Source of the DNA: Azospirillaceae bacterium
GTDB lineage: Bacteria; Pseudomonadota; Alphaproteobacteria; Azospirillales; Azospirillaceae
Assembly: GCA_031291675.1 (NCBI GenBank)
Contig: JARLIO010000034.1
Coordinates: 434,001 to 498,000, forward strand
Direction of reading: 5' to 3'
DNA: 64,000 bases
Both the position numbers and the translations under genes were made by a program. Below, one piece after another: positions 20,837-31,116 of this stretch; within the stretch, counting starts at the first letter, position 1; every line of letters begins with the position of its first letter. The notes beneath the pieces were generated by a model. It had not been told where the DNA came from. It saw only the letters and a list, made by a program, of their open reading frames with translations, and made no database searches.

Positions 20837-22843
20837 ATGCCGACCACTGTCGCTCCCTCCGCGGACCCGATGCCACCCCGCCATGAGCTCCTGGCCAACG
20901 CCATTCGCTTTCTCGCCATCGATGCGGTCGAGAAGGCCGGCTCCGGCCATCCGGGCATGCCGATGGGCATGGCTGATGTTGCGACGGTCCTGTGGACACG
21001 TTTTCTCAAATTTGACCCCGACGCGCCAACCTGGGCCGATCGCGACCGCTTCGTGCTGTCGGCCGGCCACGGTTCGATGCTGCTCTACAGCCTGCTGTAC
21101 CTCTCGGGCTTTCCGGTTCTGACGCTGGATGACCTGAAACAGTTCCGGCAACTGGGCAGCAAGACCCCGGGCCACCCCGAAGTGCTGCACGAGGCCGGAA
21201 TCGAGATGACCACGGGCCCGCTGGGCCAGGGGCTGGCGACCTCGATCGGCATGGCATTGGCGGAGCGTTCACTCAACGCCCGCTTCGGTGACGACATCGT
21301 CAACCATTTCACCTATGTCCTGGCCTCCGACGGTGATCTGATGGAAGGCATCAGTCACGAGGCGGCCTCGCTCGCCGGGCATCTTGGCCTGGGCAAGCTG
21401 ATCGTCCTGTGGGACGACAATCAGATTTCGATCGATGGCGCGATCGGCGTCAGCTCATCGGATGATGTGCCGGCCCGGTTCCGCGCCTATGGCTGGGACG
21501 TCAGCGCCGTCGACGGCCACAATCCGGACCAGATCGCCGCGGCGATCGCCGCCGCCCAGACCACCGGCGCACCGTCATTGATCGCCTGTCGCACCATCAT
21601 CGGTTTTGGCGCCCCGACCAAAGCCGGAACCAGCGGCTGCCACGGTTCGGCCCTGGGTGCCGCCGAGGTCGCCGGAACCCGCGAGAAGCTCGGCTGGCCC
21701 TACCCGGCCTTCGTCATTCCCGACGCGATTCTCGCGGCATGGCGTAGCGCCGGCCAGCGCAGCAAAGGCGACCACGCCGCCTGGACCCAGCGTCTGGCCC
21801 GCGACCCGGCCCGCCAGGCCGCGTTCGAAACCGCGGTCGCCCCGGCGCTGTCGGTCGACATCGCGCCGGTGGTCGAGGCCTACAAGCAAAAGGTCGCGAC
21901 GGAACAGCCAAAGCTCGCGACCCGGGTCGCCTCCGGTCAGGTCCTGGAGCTGCTGGTTCCCGCGGTGCCCGAGATGATCGGCGGGTCGGCCGACCTGACG
22001 CCCTCGAACAACACCAGGACCAAAACCGGCACCGATCTCAGCCGGACCAATTATGGCGGCCGCTACATTCATTTCGGCATCCGCGAGCACGGCATGGCCG
22101 CGGCCCTCAATGGTATGGCGCTTCACGGCGGCCTGGTCCCGTACGGCGGCACCTTCCTGACGTTCAGCGACTATTGTCGTCCGGCCATTCGCCTGGCTGC
22201 GCTGATGAAACAGCGCGTCGTCTTCGTCATGACCCATGACAGCATCGGTCTGGGCGAGGATGGTCCGACCCACCAGCCGGTCGAACATATTGCGGCGTTG
22301 CGGGCGATTCCCGGCCTGACGGTGTTTCGTCCCGCCGATCCGGTCGAAACCGCCGAGGCCTGGCAGATCGCCGTGACCACGCCGGACCGGCCGTCGATCA
22401 TGGCCTTGACCCGCCAGAACCTGCCGACGCTGCGGACCCGCTTCACCCGCGAGAATCTCACCGCCCGCGGCGCCTATGTCCTGGCCGAGGCCGAGGGCCC
22501 GCGCCGCGCCACTCTGTTTGCCACCGGCTCGGAGGTTCACCTCGCGGTCGAAGCCCGCGCGGCGCTCGCCGCCGAAGGCATCAGCGTCGCCGTGGTGTCG
22601 ATGCCGGCGTGGGACCTGTTCGAACAGCAGGATGCCGCCTACCGCAAGGCGGTGATCGGCGATGCCCCGATCCGGGTCGGGATCGAGGCCCAGATCGTCC
22701 AGGGCTGGCACCGCTATATCGGCAGCGACGGCGTCTTCATCGGCATGCCCGGCTTCGGCGAATCCGGAGCCTATGAGAAACTCTACCAACATTTCGGCAT
22801 TACCACTGCCGCCATCGTGGCGGCGGTCAAGGCTCGACTGTAA
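20837..22843 (+). CDS. tkt: transketolase
   Basis: Transketolase transfers two-carbon units between sugar phosphates in the pentose phosphate and Calvin pathways, using TPP. The 668-aa length matches the family. N-terminal features are [25 protein letters not shown] and the TPP motif GDGDLMEG as [19 protein letters not shown]. The central [19 protein letters not shown] and [18 protein letters not shown] are diagnostic. The C-terminal domain ends [16 protein letters not shown]. Start ATG 20837 was chosen because the protein then begins near [11 protein letters not shown] as usual. GAPDH follows on the same strand. Confidence 0.97.
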   Translation: MPTTVAPSADPMPPRHELLANAIRFLAIDAVEKAGSGHPGMPMGMADVATVLWTRFLKFDPDAPTWADRDRFVLSAGHGSMLLYSLLYLSGFPVLTLDDLKQFRQLGSKTPGHPEVLHEAGIEMTTGPLGQGLATSIGMALAERSLNARFGDDIVNHFTYVLASDGDLMEGISHEAASLAGHLGLGKLIVLWDDNQISIDGAIGVSSSDDVPARFRAYGWDVSAVDGHNPDQIAAAIAAAQTTGAPSLIACRTIIGFGAPTKAGTSGCHGSALGAAEVAGTREKLGWPYPAFVIPDAILAAWRSAGQRSKGDHAAWTQRLARDPARQAAFETAVAPALSVDIAPVVEAYKQKVATEQPKLATRVASGQVLELLVPAVPEMIGGSADLTPSNNTRTKTGTDLSRTNYGGRYIHFGIREHGMAAALNGMALHGGLVPYGGTFLTFSDYCRPAIRLAALMKQRVVFVMTHDSIGLGEDGPTHQPVEHIAALRAIPGLTVFRPADPVETAEAWQIAVTTPDRPSIMALTRQNLPTLRTRFTRENLTARGAYVLAEAEGPRRATLFATGSEVHLAVEARAALAAEGISVAVVSMPAWDLFEQQDAAYRKAVIGDAPIRVGIEAQIVQGWHRYIGSDGVFIGMPGFGESGAYEKLYQHFGITTAAIVAAVKARL

Positions 22844-22954
22844 CCAGGAACCACCTCCAACCACCCTGGAATAAGCAAGACAAACGGCACACGTCATTCC
22901 TGGTATCGCGATCACGATTTTCTGAGAAACTCCCACGCTTAACTGGAGGATCAC

Positions 22955-23962
22955 ATGGCTGTAAAAGTTGCAATCAATGGCTTCGGTCGCATTGGCCGGC
23001 TCGTCCTGCGCGCGATCTATGAAAGCGGCCGTACCGACATCGAAGTCGTTGCGATCAATGATCTCGCCGACGTCCACACCAATGCCCACCTGCTGAAATA
23101 TGACAGCGTTCATCGCCGTTTCCCGGGTACCGTCGAAGCCGGCGAAGCCACGCTGACCGTCAACGGCCACGCGATCCGTGTCATCCAGGAACGCGATCCC
23201 GCCAAGCTGCCGTGGGGCGAGCTGGGCGTCGACGTCGCGTTGGAATGCTCGGGGATCTTCACCAAGCGCGCCGACGCCGAGAAGCACCTGACCGCGGGCG
23301 CCAAAAAGGTCCTGATCTCCGCTCCGGCCACCGACGAGGACCTCACGGTCGTCTATGGTGTCAACCACGACAAGCTGATCGCGGCGCACAAGATCGTTTC
23401 GAACGCATCGTGCACCACCAACTGCCTCGCACCGGTCGCGTTCGTGCTCAACAATGCCATCGGCATCGAGCGCGGTTTCATGACCACGATCCACAGCTAC
23501 ACCGGCGATCAGCGCATCGTCGACACGATGCACCGTGACCTGCACCGCGCCCGCGCCGCCGCGCTCAATCTGATCCCGACCTCGACCGGTGCCGCCAAAG
23601 CCGTCGGCAAGGTTTTGCCCGAGCTCAAGGGCAAGCTCGACGGAACCTCGATCCGCGTCCCGTCGCCCAACGTTTCGCTGGTCGATTTCAAGTTTGTTGC
23701 CAAGCGCGCCACCACCGCCGAAGAAATCGCGTCCCTGATCCAGACCGCCGTGAACGGCCCGCTCAAGGGCATCCTGTCCTGCTACGACGAAGATCTGGTC
23801 TCGACCGACTTCAACCACGACGCGCACTCCTCGATCTTCGCGCTCAAGGAAACCAAGGTCATTGATGGCACCTTCGTGCGCATCATGTCCTGGTACGACA
23901 ACGAATGGGGCTTCTCGAACCGGATGGCCGACACCGCCATCGTGATGGCCAAGCTCGGCTGA
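22955..23962 (+). CDS. gap: type I glyceraldehyde-3-phosphate dehydrogenase
   Basis: GAPDH oxidatively phosphorylates glyceraldehyde-3-phosphate to 1,3-bisphosphoglycerate. The 335-aa sequence begins MAVKVAINGFGRIGRLVLRA. D36 after AIN suggests NAD preference. The catalytic cysteine is C153 in SNASCTTNCLAP. A TGGAGG Shine-Dalgarno lies 6 nt before the ATG. It follows tkt by 111 nt. In related genomes pgk and fba often follow; neither is present in this window. Confidence 0.98.
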   Translation: MAVKVAINGFGRIGRLVLRAIYESGRTDIEVVAINDLADVHTNAHLLKYDSVHRRFPGTVEAGEATLTVNGHAIRVIQERDPAKLPWGELGVDVALECSGIFTKRADAEKHLTAGAKKVLISAPATDEDLTVVYGVNHDKLIAAHKIVSNASCTTNCLAPVAFVLNNAIGIERGFMTTIHSYTGDQRIVDTMHRDLHRARAAALNLIPTSTGAAKAVGKVLPELKGKLDGTSIRVPSPNVSLVDFKFVAKRATTAEEIASLIQTAVNGPLKGILSCYDEDLVSTDFNHDAHSSIFALKETKVIDGTFVRIMSWYDNEWGFSNRMADTAIVMAKLG

Positions 23963-24070
23963 TCGGCTGATCCCGGGCCGGTTTTCGACCCCCGACGGTC
24001 CCGCGACACGCAGGAACGTCGGGGCCGATGCCGGTCCTCCTCCGTTCCTCGCCCCCCCCTCCGGAGCCTC

Positions 24071-24508
24071 GTGCCCGCGATCCTGCGACCGATTCGTATC
24101 CTCGGCATCGCCGATCTGGCCCTGGTCATGACCGCGGCGCAGACGACAAGCTGCCCTGCCGTCGTCGTCTCGGCCCCGGAAGCCGCCGGCTTTGCCGGCG
24201 TCGGCTGGTTCAAGGCGCTGATCGAGACCGGGCACCATTGTTTTCCCACCGTCCCCTTGACGGCCATTCTGGACTGCGGCGACATGCCGGGCTTGGTGCT
24301 GGCCGCCTGGCGGGTCGGCGTGAGCGACGTCATTTTTTCGGGTGACATTGCGACCCGCGATCGCTTGTGCCAGGCCGGCGCGGCGAGCGGCGGCGTAATC
24401 CATGACCGTTTCGCGACCGTGCTCGACCTCGCCGGGATCATTGCCCGGGACAGTGCCTGCCGAACCTGGCTGACCGGGATCACCGAAGGGTCCCGGGACG
24501 GGACGTGA
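24071..24508 (+). CDS. conserved hypothetical protein between gap and thiE
   Basis: I do not recognise the family of this 145-aa protein (GTG start). It has alternating hydrophobic strands and helices (RILGIADLALVMTAA, AVVVSAPEAAGFAGVGWF, VPLTAILDCGDMPGLVLAAW, VGVSDVIFSGD), suggesting a small alpha/beta domain. The text resembles one side of a TIM-barrel or Rossmann sheet in which a coded position (VSDVIFSGD) follows a sugar- or nucleotide-like pocket. There is no signal peptide or membrane helix. It lies between a glycolysis gene and thiE; inference from position suggests a cytoplasmic metabolic role. Coding is supported by the codon pattern and protein-like composition. Confidence 0.6.
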   Translation: MPAILRPIRILGIADLALVMTAAQTTSCPAVVVSAPEAAGFAGVGWFKALIETGHHCFPTVPLTAILDCGDMPGLVLAAWRVGVSDVIFSGDIATRDRLCQAGAASGGVIHDRFATVLDLAGIIARDSACRTWLTGITEGSRDGT

Positions 24509-24587
24509 TCCACGGCCCCGATTCCCGCGCGATCGGGGCCGCGGCGAGCACCTATCGCTCCACAAGCGGAATTCTTTGTGGCCCTCA

Positions 24588-24771
24588 GCCCACGAAGCAG
24601 CCATTCTCATTTTGCCTGTCGGTAGCGGGCTGCCGCCCACACCCGCCCGGGGTGAATCCCGAATCCCCCTCTATTTTGACAAAAACAAAGGGGTCTGGGG
24701 CATGGCCCCCGTTGGGCTTGGGCGAAAGCCCAACGCTTCGTCGCCAAAATGAGAACCGCTGCCCACGAAGC
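24588..24771. mobile_element. MITE-like element with terminal inverted repeats and 11-bp target duplication
   Basis: A 162-bp unit (24599-24760) is bounded by inverted repeats. The left end is AGCCATTCTCATTTTG and the right end is the complement of AGCGGTTCTCATTTTG, 14 of 16 matching. Both sides are flanked by the same 11 bases, GCCCACGAAGC, at 24588-24598 and 24761-24771. The inside has no coding capacity and folds into GC-rich hairpins such as GTTGGGCTT/AAAGCCCAAC at 24710-24734. These are hallmarks of a non-autonomous transposable element moved in trans. It lies in the gap between the unknown 145-aa gene and thiE. No matching transposase is in the window. Confidence 0.75.
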
Positions 24772-24861
24772 CCTTGCCTTGACCCGCCAGTCGGTCAAGA
24801 TCTATCCGGGTGTGGTGCAAACAGGCATCGATCGCCCGGCTGACCTGGAGGCACCGAACGG

Positions 24862-25542
24862 GTGCTCCCGTCGCCGCTCTATAAGGTCTCCGTTGCTGTG
24901 CCCGACTGTCGTCTTTACCTGATAACGCCCCCGGTGCTCGATCCGATCACCTTTGCCCCACGCCTGGCCGAAGCCTTGGACGCCGGGGATGTCGCTTGCG
25001 TCCAACTCCGGCTCAAGGGTGTCGACGACGATACCGTGCGCCGTACCATCGATCACCTGCGGCCGCTGGTCCAGGACCGCGATGTCGCCTTCATCCTCAA
25101 TGACCGCCCGGACCTCGCCGCGGCAACCGGGTGCGATGGCGTCCATATCGGTCAGGACGACACCCCTTACCCCGCCGCGCGCCAGCAGGTCGGTGCCGAC
25201 GCGATTGTCGGCGTGAGCTGCATGGACAGCCGTCACCTGGCGCTGGAGGCGGCCGACGCCGGGGCCGACTACGTCGCTTTCGGACCGTTTTTTCCCACGA
25301 CGACGAAAATCACCGATTGCGTCGCCGGCCTCGATCTGCTGACCTGGTGGAATGATCTGGTCGAGATCCCGGTGGTCGCCATTGGCGGCATCACACCGGG
25401 CAATTGCGGGCCCCTGGTACATGCCGGGGCCAATTTCCTGGCCGTGGTTTCGGCGATCTGGGACCATATCGATGGTCCCGGTGCCGCGGTCAAAGCCTTC
25501 AACAGTGCGATTGCCGCCGCTGAACCCCCGGCCGAGGCTTGA
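24862..25542 (+). CDS. thiE: thiamine phosphate synthase
   Basis: ThiE condenses HMP-pyrophosphate with thiazole phosphate to form thiamine phosphate. The 226-aa TIM-barrel protein carries CRLYLITPP, AFILNDRPDLAAATGCDGVHIGQDD, VGVSCMDSRHLALEAADAGADYVAFGPFFPTTTK and the phosphate-binding VVAIGGITPGN. The GTG at 24862 has TGGAGG about 12 nt upstream; a later in-frame start is possible. The insertion of a MITE-like element just upstream may have altered its leader. Together with thiD (1937-2767) it covers the last steps of the pathway. Confidence 0.92.
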   Translation: MLPSPLYKVSVAVPDCRLYLITPPVLDPITFAPRLAEALDAGDVACVQLRLKGVDDDTVRRTIDHLRPLVQDRDVAFILNDRPDLAAATGCDGVHIGQDDTPYPAARQQVGADAIVGVSCMDSRHLALEAADAGADYVAFGPFFPTTTKITDCVAGLDLLTWWNDLVEIPVVAIGGITPGNCGPLVHAGANFLAVVSAIWDHIDGPGAAVKAFNSAIAAAEPPAEA

Positions 25543-25639
25543 TTATCACATCAAGGGAATGGAACGGCGCCAACCCGTGTTGGTAACCGGACATGCCCCT
25601 TGTGGCGCCTTCCTCTCCTGACGCGAGCGACGTTCCGCG

Positions 25640-26470
25640 ATGTCCCCTGCGAACGATGGGTCCGCCTTCCCCATCCACCCCCACCCGGGCCGGTTGCTGG
25701 CCCCGGACGATCCGCCGCCGGCCCGGGTCGAGAATCGCGCGGGAACGGCCCCGCTGCTGCTGATCTGCGATCATGCCGCCAATGCGCTGCCCTCGGGCCT
25801 GTCCAGCCTCGGCGTCAAGGCGGCCGACATGCAGCGCCACATCGCCTGGGATATCGGCGCGGCCGAGGTCACCCGCCATCTGTCGCGCCGGTTCGACGCC
25901 TGCGCCGTCTATGCCGGCTATTCGCGTCTGGTGATCGATCTCAACCGGGGCCTCGACGATCCGACCCTGGTGCCGATGATTTCCGACGGAACCATCATTC
26001 CGGCCAATCGCGATCTCGGGATGGCTGCCCTCAACGCGCGGATTGAGGCGTTCTATCGACCCTATGATGCGGCTGTCGCGACCGAAGTCGTCCGCCTGGG
26101 CGCGCGCGGCCCCGGTCCGGCAATCGTCTCTGTCCATAGCTTCACGCCCATGATGCGGGGATATCTGCGCCCCTGGCATATCGGCGTGCTGTGGGATCAG
26201 GACAGTCGCATCGCCGACCCCCTGCTGCGGCACCTCGCCGCGGATGCCACGCTCGTCGTCGGCGACAATCATCCCTATTCCGGGCGCGGTGACGACGGTT
26301 CGACGCTCGATCGCCACGCCGTCCCGCTGGAGTTGCCGCATGTCCTGGTGGAAATCCGCCAGGACCTGATCTCGGATCCGCCGGGCGCCGCCCGATGGGC
26401 TCAACGCCTGTATGATGCGCTGGCGCCGATCCTGGCCTCACCCGAATTTTTCGGCAACGACACCCGTTGA
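25640..26470 (+). CDS. N-formylglutamate amidohydrolase family protein
   Basis: This 276-aa protein belongs to the HutG-like FGase superfamily. Visible family segments are PLLLICDHAANALP, HIAWDIGAAEVTRHLSRRF, YSRLVIDLNRGLDDP, VSVHSFTPMM, GDNHPYSG and LPHVLVEIRQDLI, which carry the putative metal-binding His and Asp residues. The family hydrolyses N-formyl-glutamate or related amides. No histidine-degradation genes surround it, so the substrate cannot be assigned. It follows thiE by about 97 nt and may be cotranscribed. Confidence 0.85.
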   Translation: MSPANDGSAFPIHPHPGRLLAPDDPPPARVENRAGTAPLLLICDHAANALPSGLSSLGVKAADMQRHIAWDIGAAEVTRHLSRRFDACAVYAGYSRLVIDLNRGLDDPTLVPMISDGTIIPANRDLGMAALNARIEAFYRPYDAAVATEVVRLGARGPGPAIVSVHSFTPMMRGYLRPWHIGVLWDQDSRIADPLLRHLAADATLVVGDNHPYSGRGDDGSTLDRHAVPLELPHVLVEIRQDLISDPPGAARWAQRLYDALAPILASPEFFGNDTR

Positions 26471-26861
26471 ATAACCAGATCTCGTTCCGACCCCGAACGA
26501 TCATCAGACCTTTCACGACCGCGCCGCCGCATTGGTGCTTGGTGCGGCGAGGCCTCCGGCCTCAGCGGCCGGGCCCGGGTTGACCGGCAGATCCGCGCTG
26601 TGCGCCCCTGACGCGCCCCGGCTTGCGAGACACCGCACTTTCGATCACGCCCTTGGCCTGAAACGATACTTCGGCATCATTGCATCGTGCGACAAGATTT
26701 GTGCACTGGTGACAGAGATGCGCGACTTTTTCTCGGCCTTCGTGCATAATCCCGTGTCGAATTAGCCTGGCTTTCGCGCCGCGCGAATTCCCGACGACGG
26801 CGGCCGACAGAACGGACCAACCGACCAGGAACGGACATGGCATAGAAGAGGTTCGCTGAGA
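26471..26861. other. intergenic region without recognised gene
   Basis: These 391 nt hold no convincing reading frame. A GC-rich inverted segment around 26523-26580 (CGCCGCA...TGCGGCG and a GGCCTCCGGCCTC run) could end the upstream transcript. The 26690-26770 part is AT-richer and may hold the promoter of the next small gene, whose Shine-Dalgarno AGAGG is about 11 nt before the ATG. Confidence 0.4.
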
Positions 26862-27116
26862 ATGGCTTTCGACAATGCCGGACCGCGAGGTCCAGACCGA
26901 TCCAAGTTTCGCCGCTCCTCGCAAAGCTCATCCAATCAGGCCCCCTCGGCTGAGGGAGCCTCCGCAAGGGGCCGCGCCGGCGGCTCAGCCGCCCAGAAGC
27001 ACAATCAATGGCTGACCCGTGCTGTGGATGCCGAGCATTCCGGGGACCTGATCGAGGCCGAGCTTTGTCGTCAATATGCCGAACATTGGTTCCGGGTTTC
27101 GCACGAAACCGAATAG
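26862..27116 (+). CDS. short DUF4167-like protein
   Basis: The 84-aa protein has a basic, Ser/Gly-rich disordered N-terminal half and a helical C-terminal half ending AAQKHNQWLTRAVDAEHSGD and AELCRQYAEHWFRVSHE. This resembles the DUF4167 domain, in which a glycine/arginine-rich start precedes a helical segment with the QHAEHYFR signature. DUF4167 proteins are usually much longer, with a long Gln/Arg-rich tail; the tail is missing here. Function is unknown, and a role in RNA or nucleoprotein binding is only suggested by composition. Confidence 0.65.
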   Translation: MAFDNAGPRGPDRSKFRRSSQSSSNQAPSAEGASARGRAGGSAAQKHNQWLTRAVDAEHSGDLIEAELCRQYAEHWFRVSHETE

Positions 27117-27132
27117 AGCCAACCGCCCGTCC

Positions 27133-28215
27133 TCAAAACAGGGCGAGTTGCTCCCCCGGGCGCGGCGGCGGCCGGAACTGTTCGGCCGCAAAACCCATGA
27201 AACGCCCGCCCAGGCCCAGCCGTTTCGCCCCCAGACGGAAGCGCTGCGCCAACACCTCGGCATAGGCACCGGTTCCGATCATGCGATCACCGAATCCCGA
27301 GCGGTACAACCGGCCGTCACGTGAACCGCGCAGCAGCGTCAGAACCCGATCCGCCCGCGACGGGTAGTGCTGACGCAACCAGTCCTCGAACAGGCTCTTG
27401 AGTTCGAACGGCAAGCGCAACAGGATATAGCCCGCACCCGTCGCCCCGGCCTGCTTCGCCGCGTCGAGGATCTGCTCCAACTCGTGATCATTGAGGCCCG
27501 GGATCATGGGCGCCGCCAGGACGGCGACCGGGACCCCCGCGGCACTCAGGCGGCGGATCGCCTCCAACCGCCGCTCCGGCGTCGGAGCCCGGGGCTCCAT
27601 CGTGCGCGCCAGCGATCGGTCCAGCGTCGTCACCGAAAGATACACCTGGGCCAACCCCCGCGCCGCCATCGGTGCGATGATGTCGAGATCGCGCAGCACG
27701 AGGTTCGATTTGGTGGCAATCCCGACCGGATGGTTGAACGCCGACAACACAGTCAGCAACTGGCGGGTCAGCGTCAGGTCACGTTCGACGGGCTGATAAG
27801 GGTCGGTGCCGGTCCCCAGCGCCAGCGGCCCGACCCGGTAGCCGGGCGCGTGCAGTTCCCGTTCCAGGATCGCCGCCGCATCCGGCTTGTAGAACAACCG
27901 GGTTTCGAAATCGAGCCCGGGCGACAGACCGAGATAGCCATGGCTCGGCCGCGCGAAACAGTAGATGCAGCCATGCTCACAGCCGCGATAAGGATTGATC
28001 GAACGGTCGAAGGGAAGATCGGGAGAGGTGTTGCGGGTGATCAGCGACCGCGTCGTGTCCGCGGTTACCGTGGTCGGCAACCTGGCCTCCCCATCGTCGT
28101 CCGACGATCCCCAACCGTCGTCAATCGCGAAACGATCCTCGCGATCGAACCGCGACATGATGTTGCCGAGAGCGCCGCGGCCCTTGTGCGGCAGAACGGG
28201 CGAGCGGATGTCCAT
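27133..28215 (-). CDS. PA0069-family radical SAM protein
   Basis: A 360-aa radical SAM protein related to spore photoproduct lyase-like proteins. The [4Fe-4S] cluster motif is CEHGCIYC in the segment YRGCEHGCIYCFARPSHGY. Upstream it has the family start KGRGA, and downstream LALGTGTDPYQPVE, GIATKSNLVLRDLDII and VSVTTLD-like YLSVTTLD segments. The reaction is unknown; family members are cytoplasmic and widespread in proteobacteria. It ends 16 nt from the convergent small gene. Confidence 0.88.
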   Translation of the reverse strand: MDIRSPVLPHKGRGALGNIMSRFDREDRFAIDDGWGSSDDDGEARLPTTVTADTTRSLITRNTSPDLPFDRSINPYRGCEHGCIYCFARPSHGYLGLSPGLDFETRLFYKPDAAAILERELHAPGYRVGPLALGTGTDPYQPVERDLTLTRQLLTVLSAFNHPVGIATKSNLVLRDLDIIAPMAARGLAQVYLSVTTLDRSLARTMEPRAPTPERRLEAIRRLSAAGVPVAVLAAPMIPGLNDHELEQILDAAKQAGATGAGYILLRLPFELKSLFEDWLRQHYPSRADRVLTLLRGSRDGRLYRSGFGDRMIGTGAYAEVLAQRFRLGAKRLGLGGRFMGFAAEQFRPPPRPGEQLALF

Positions 28216-28507
28216 ACCCCGAGAATAAAAGAACGATGAGAACGTTTCAAGAACATTCTACTCCGGCCACCGCCATCGGCTTGCCACGCGAACCGGCCTG
28301 GGCCCTCCCTTTTCCGCAAGAAACGCATGGGGCTCGAAACCCGGCGTCCTCGTGGCTCGCGTCGCTGACAATGAGAGGATCTCTGGCCACCATCATGCTC
28401 GAGAACGCGGGCATCCAGGGCCACAGGCGCCATCGTTCGAAGCGGGCGGCTCTGGGCCCCCGCGTTCGCGAGGGCGACGGTCGCAAATTGGATAACGCAC
28501 GCCACCA

Positions 28508-28573
28508 GAGCATTTTCCGACCAAGTGGGTTCCGGTTGGGCGTAGAAAATGCGACAAAACAAAGATCTAGAGC
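28508..28573 (-). repeat. dispersed 66-bp palindromic repeat, copy 1
   Basis: On the minus strand this copy runs from GCTCTAGATCTTTGTTTTG to GGTCGGAAAATGCTC. It matches copies at 45222-45286 and 48257-48322, and resembles the RIME/Bru-RS-type short palindromic repeats I know from alphaproteobacteria. The copy begins inside the 3' end of rnhB and provides its stop codon. The rest of the 28216-28566 gap holds no gene. Confidence 0.75.
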
Positions 28574-29181
28574 GCGGCGAGGCGGGCATTGAGTTTGCGC
28601 AAGAAGGTCTGGCGATGGTGCGGGGTTGGCCCCAGCCGAGCGATCGCGGCGAAATGGGCCGCCGTGCCGTAGCCGGCATGCCGTTCCAGGCCGTATCCCG
28701 GATAGCGCGTCGCCATCCGGGCCACCAGCCGATCCCGGAAGACCTTGGCCAGGATCGACGCCGCCGAGATTTCCGCAACCAGGGCGTCGCCTTTGATCAC
28801 GGTCTCGCCCGGGATCGTGACCGGCGGATAGTCGCGGCCGTCGACGATCACATAGCGCAGCGGCACCCGCGGATTGCGCATCCTGGCGTCGAGGCGTTCG
28901 ATCGCCCGCGCCATCGCCCGCATCGTCGCCTGCAGCGGGTTGACGGCATCGACCTCGGCGGCGCTGGCGGCACCGAAGGCAAACCGGACGCAGCGGCACA
29001 GCTGATCGGCGAGGTCCTCCCGGGTGCGCCGGCTCAGGACCTTGGAATCGCCCAATCCCGCCGCAAGCACGGGATCGAGGCCATCATCCGGAAACACAAC
29101 GGCGCAGGTGACCACCGGCCCGAAGCAGCTGCCCCGCCCGACCTCATCGACCCCGGCCCGCGCACGATCCCATCCCACCAT
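28567..29181 (-). CDS. rnhB: ribonuclease HII
   Basis: RNase HII cuts RNA in RNA-DNA hybrids and at single misincorporated ribonucleotides. The 204-aa product starts MVGWDRARAGVDEVGRG; D12 and E13 belong to the type 2 active-site motif (usually DExGRGPL; here DEVGRGSC). The other signatures are IVDGRDYPP and KGDALVAEISAASILAKVFRDRL. ATG 29181 was chosen over 29202. The stop codon TAG lies within the GCTCTAG end of a dispersed repeat, so the last residue is set by the insertion. It is divergent from ccrM, a common arrangement. Confidence 0.93.
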   Translation of the reverse strand: MVGWDRARAGVDEVGRGSCFGPVVTCAVVFPDDGLDPVLAAGLGDSKVLSRRTREDLADQLCRCVRFAFGAASAAEVDAVNPLQATMRAMARAIERLDARMRNPRVPLRYVIVDGRDYPPVTIPGETVIKGDALVAEISAASILAKVFRDRLVARMATRYPGYGLERHAGYGTAAHFAAIARLGPTPHHRQTFLRKLNARLAAL

Positions 29182-29217
29182 GACTCTGTCCCGCACCCAC
29201 AATCCCGTCGATCATAG

Positions 29218-30489
<1,272 letters not shown>

Positions 30490-30609
30490 GGGCGCGGCGG
30501 ATCCCGACATCAACGACCCGCGCGGCACCGGGTTTGCGCAACCCCGTCTCCGCGTTTCAACAGAGAAACCGGTCTTGGCAGGGCCGACAGGGAGTGCTAA
30601 TCACCGATT

Positions 30610-31017
30610 ATGAACAAGCTGTTTGCCACTGTGACGGCGCCACGTGCTCGCGCCGAGACCAAGACGATGCGTATGTTTGTCCGCGATCTGGTCCTCGACG
30701 CCCGAATCGGCGCTTTCGACCACGAGAAGCAGGCACCGCAGCGTATCCGCCTCAATGTCGACTTCCGGGTCGCCGACCCGGGGCTGCCGGCCCATGACCG
30801 GCTGGACGAGGTCGTATGCTATGATCGACTGATTGGCGCGATCCGCGACATCATCGCCGCGGGCCACATCCATCTGCTGGAGACCCTGGCCCATCGTATC
30901 GCCGACCGTTGCCTCGCCGATCCGCGAATCCGGTCGATCACCGTGCGAATCGAAAAGCTGGACATTATCGCCGACGCCGCCAGCGTCGGTGTCGAGATCG
31001 AACGCACGGCGCCATAA
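30610..31017 (+). CDS. folB: dihydroneopterin aldolase
   Basis: FolB cleaves dihydroneopterin to hydroxymethyl-dihydropterin, the precursor used by FolP. The 135-aa protein has the family core FVRDLVLDARIGAFDHEKQ, VVCYDRLIGAIRDII and HLLETLAHRIADRCL. It includes the catalytic glutamate and the octamer-forming fold. The first ~20 residues precede the conserved start, so initiation at 30667 or 30673 is possible. No other folate gene is adjacent. Confidence 0.85.
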   Translation: MNKLFATVTAPRARAETKTMRMFVRDLVLDARIGAFDHEKQAPQRIRLNVDFRVADPGLPAHDRLDEVVCYDRLIGAIRDIIAAGHIHLLETLAHRIADRCLADPRIRSITVRIEKLDIIADAASVGVEIERTAP

Positions 31018-31116
31018 CGCGCGACCGCAAGAGCGGACGGCAGCGGCTCGCGCGGACACCGGGGAATCGGCCGAAGCGCGAGGCCACGGCCCACAAATCC
31101 CCGCGTCGGGGCGGGG

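Noticed and set aside
21575-24640. A 1021-codon open frame on the minus strand across tkt and gap
   Set aside because: It is antisense to two genes with complete, recognisable motifs, has no domain of its own, and its Arg/Gly/Asp-rich composition is the shadow of high-GC third positions.
24862-25542. TPP riboswitch upstream of thiE or thiD
   Set aside because: No THI-box core (CTGAGA or ACCTGATC-type) was found in either leader.
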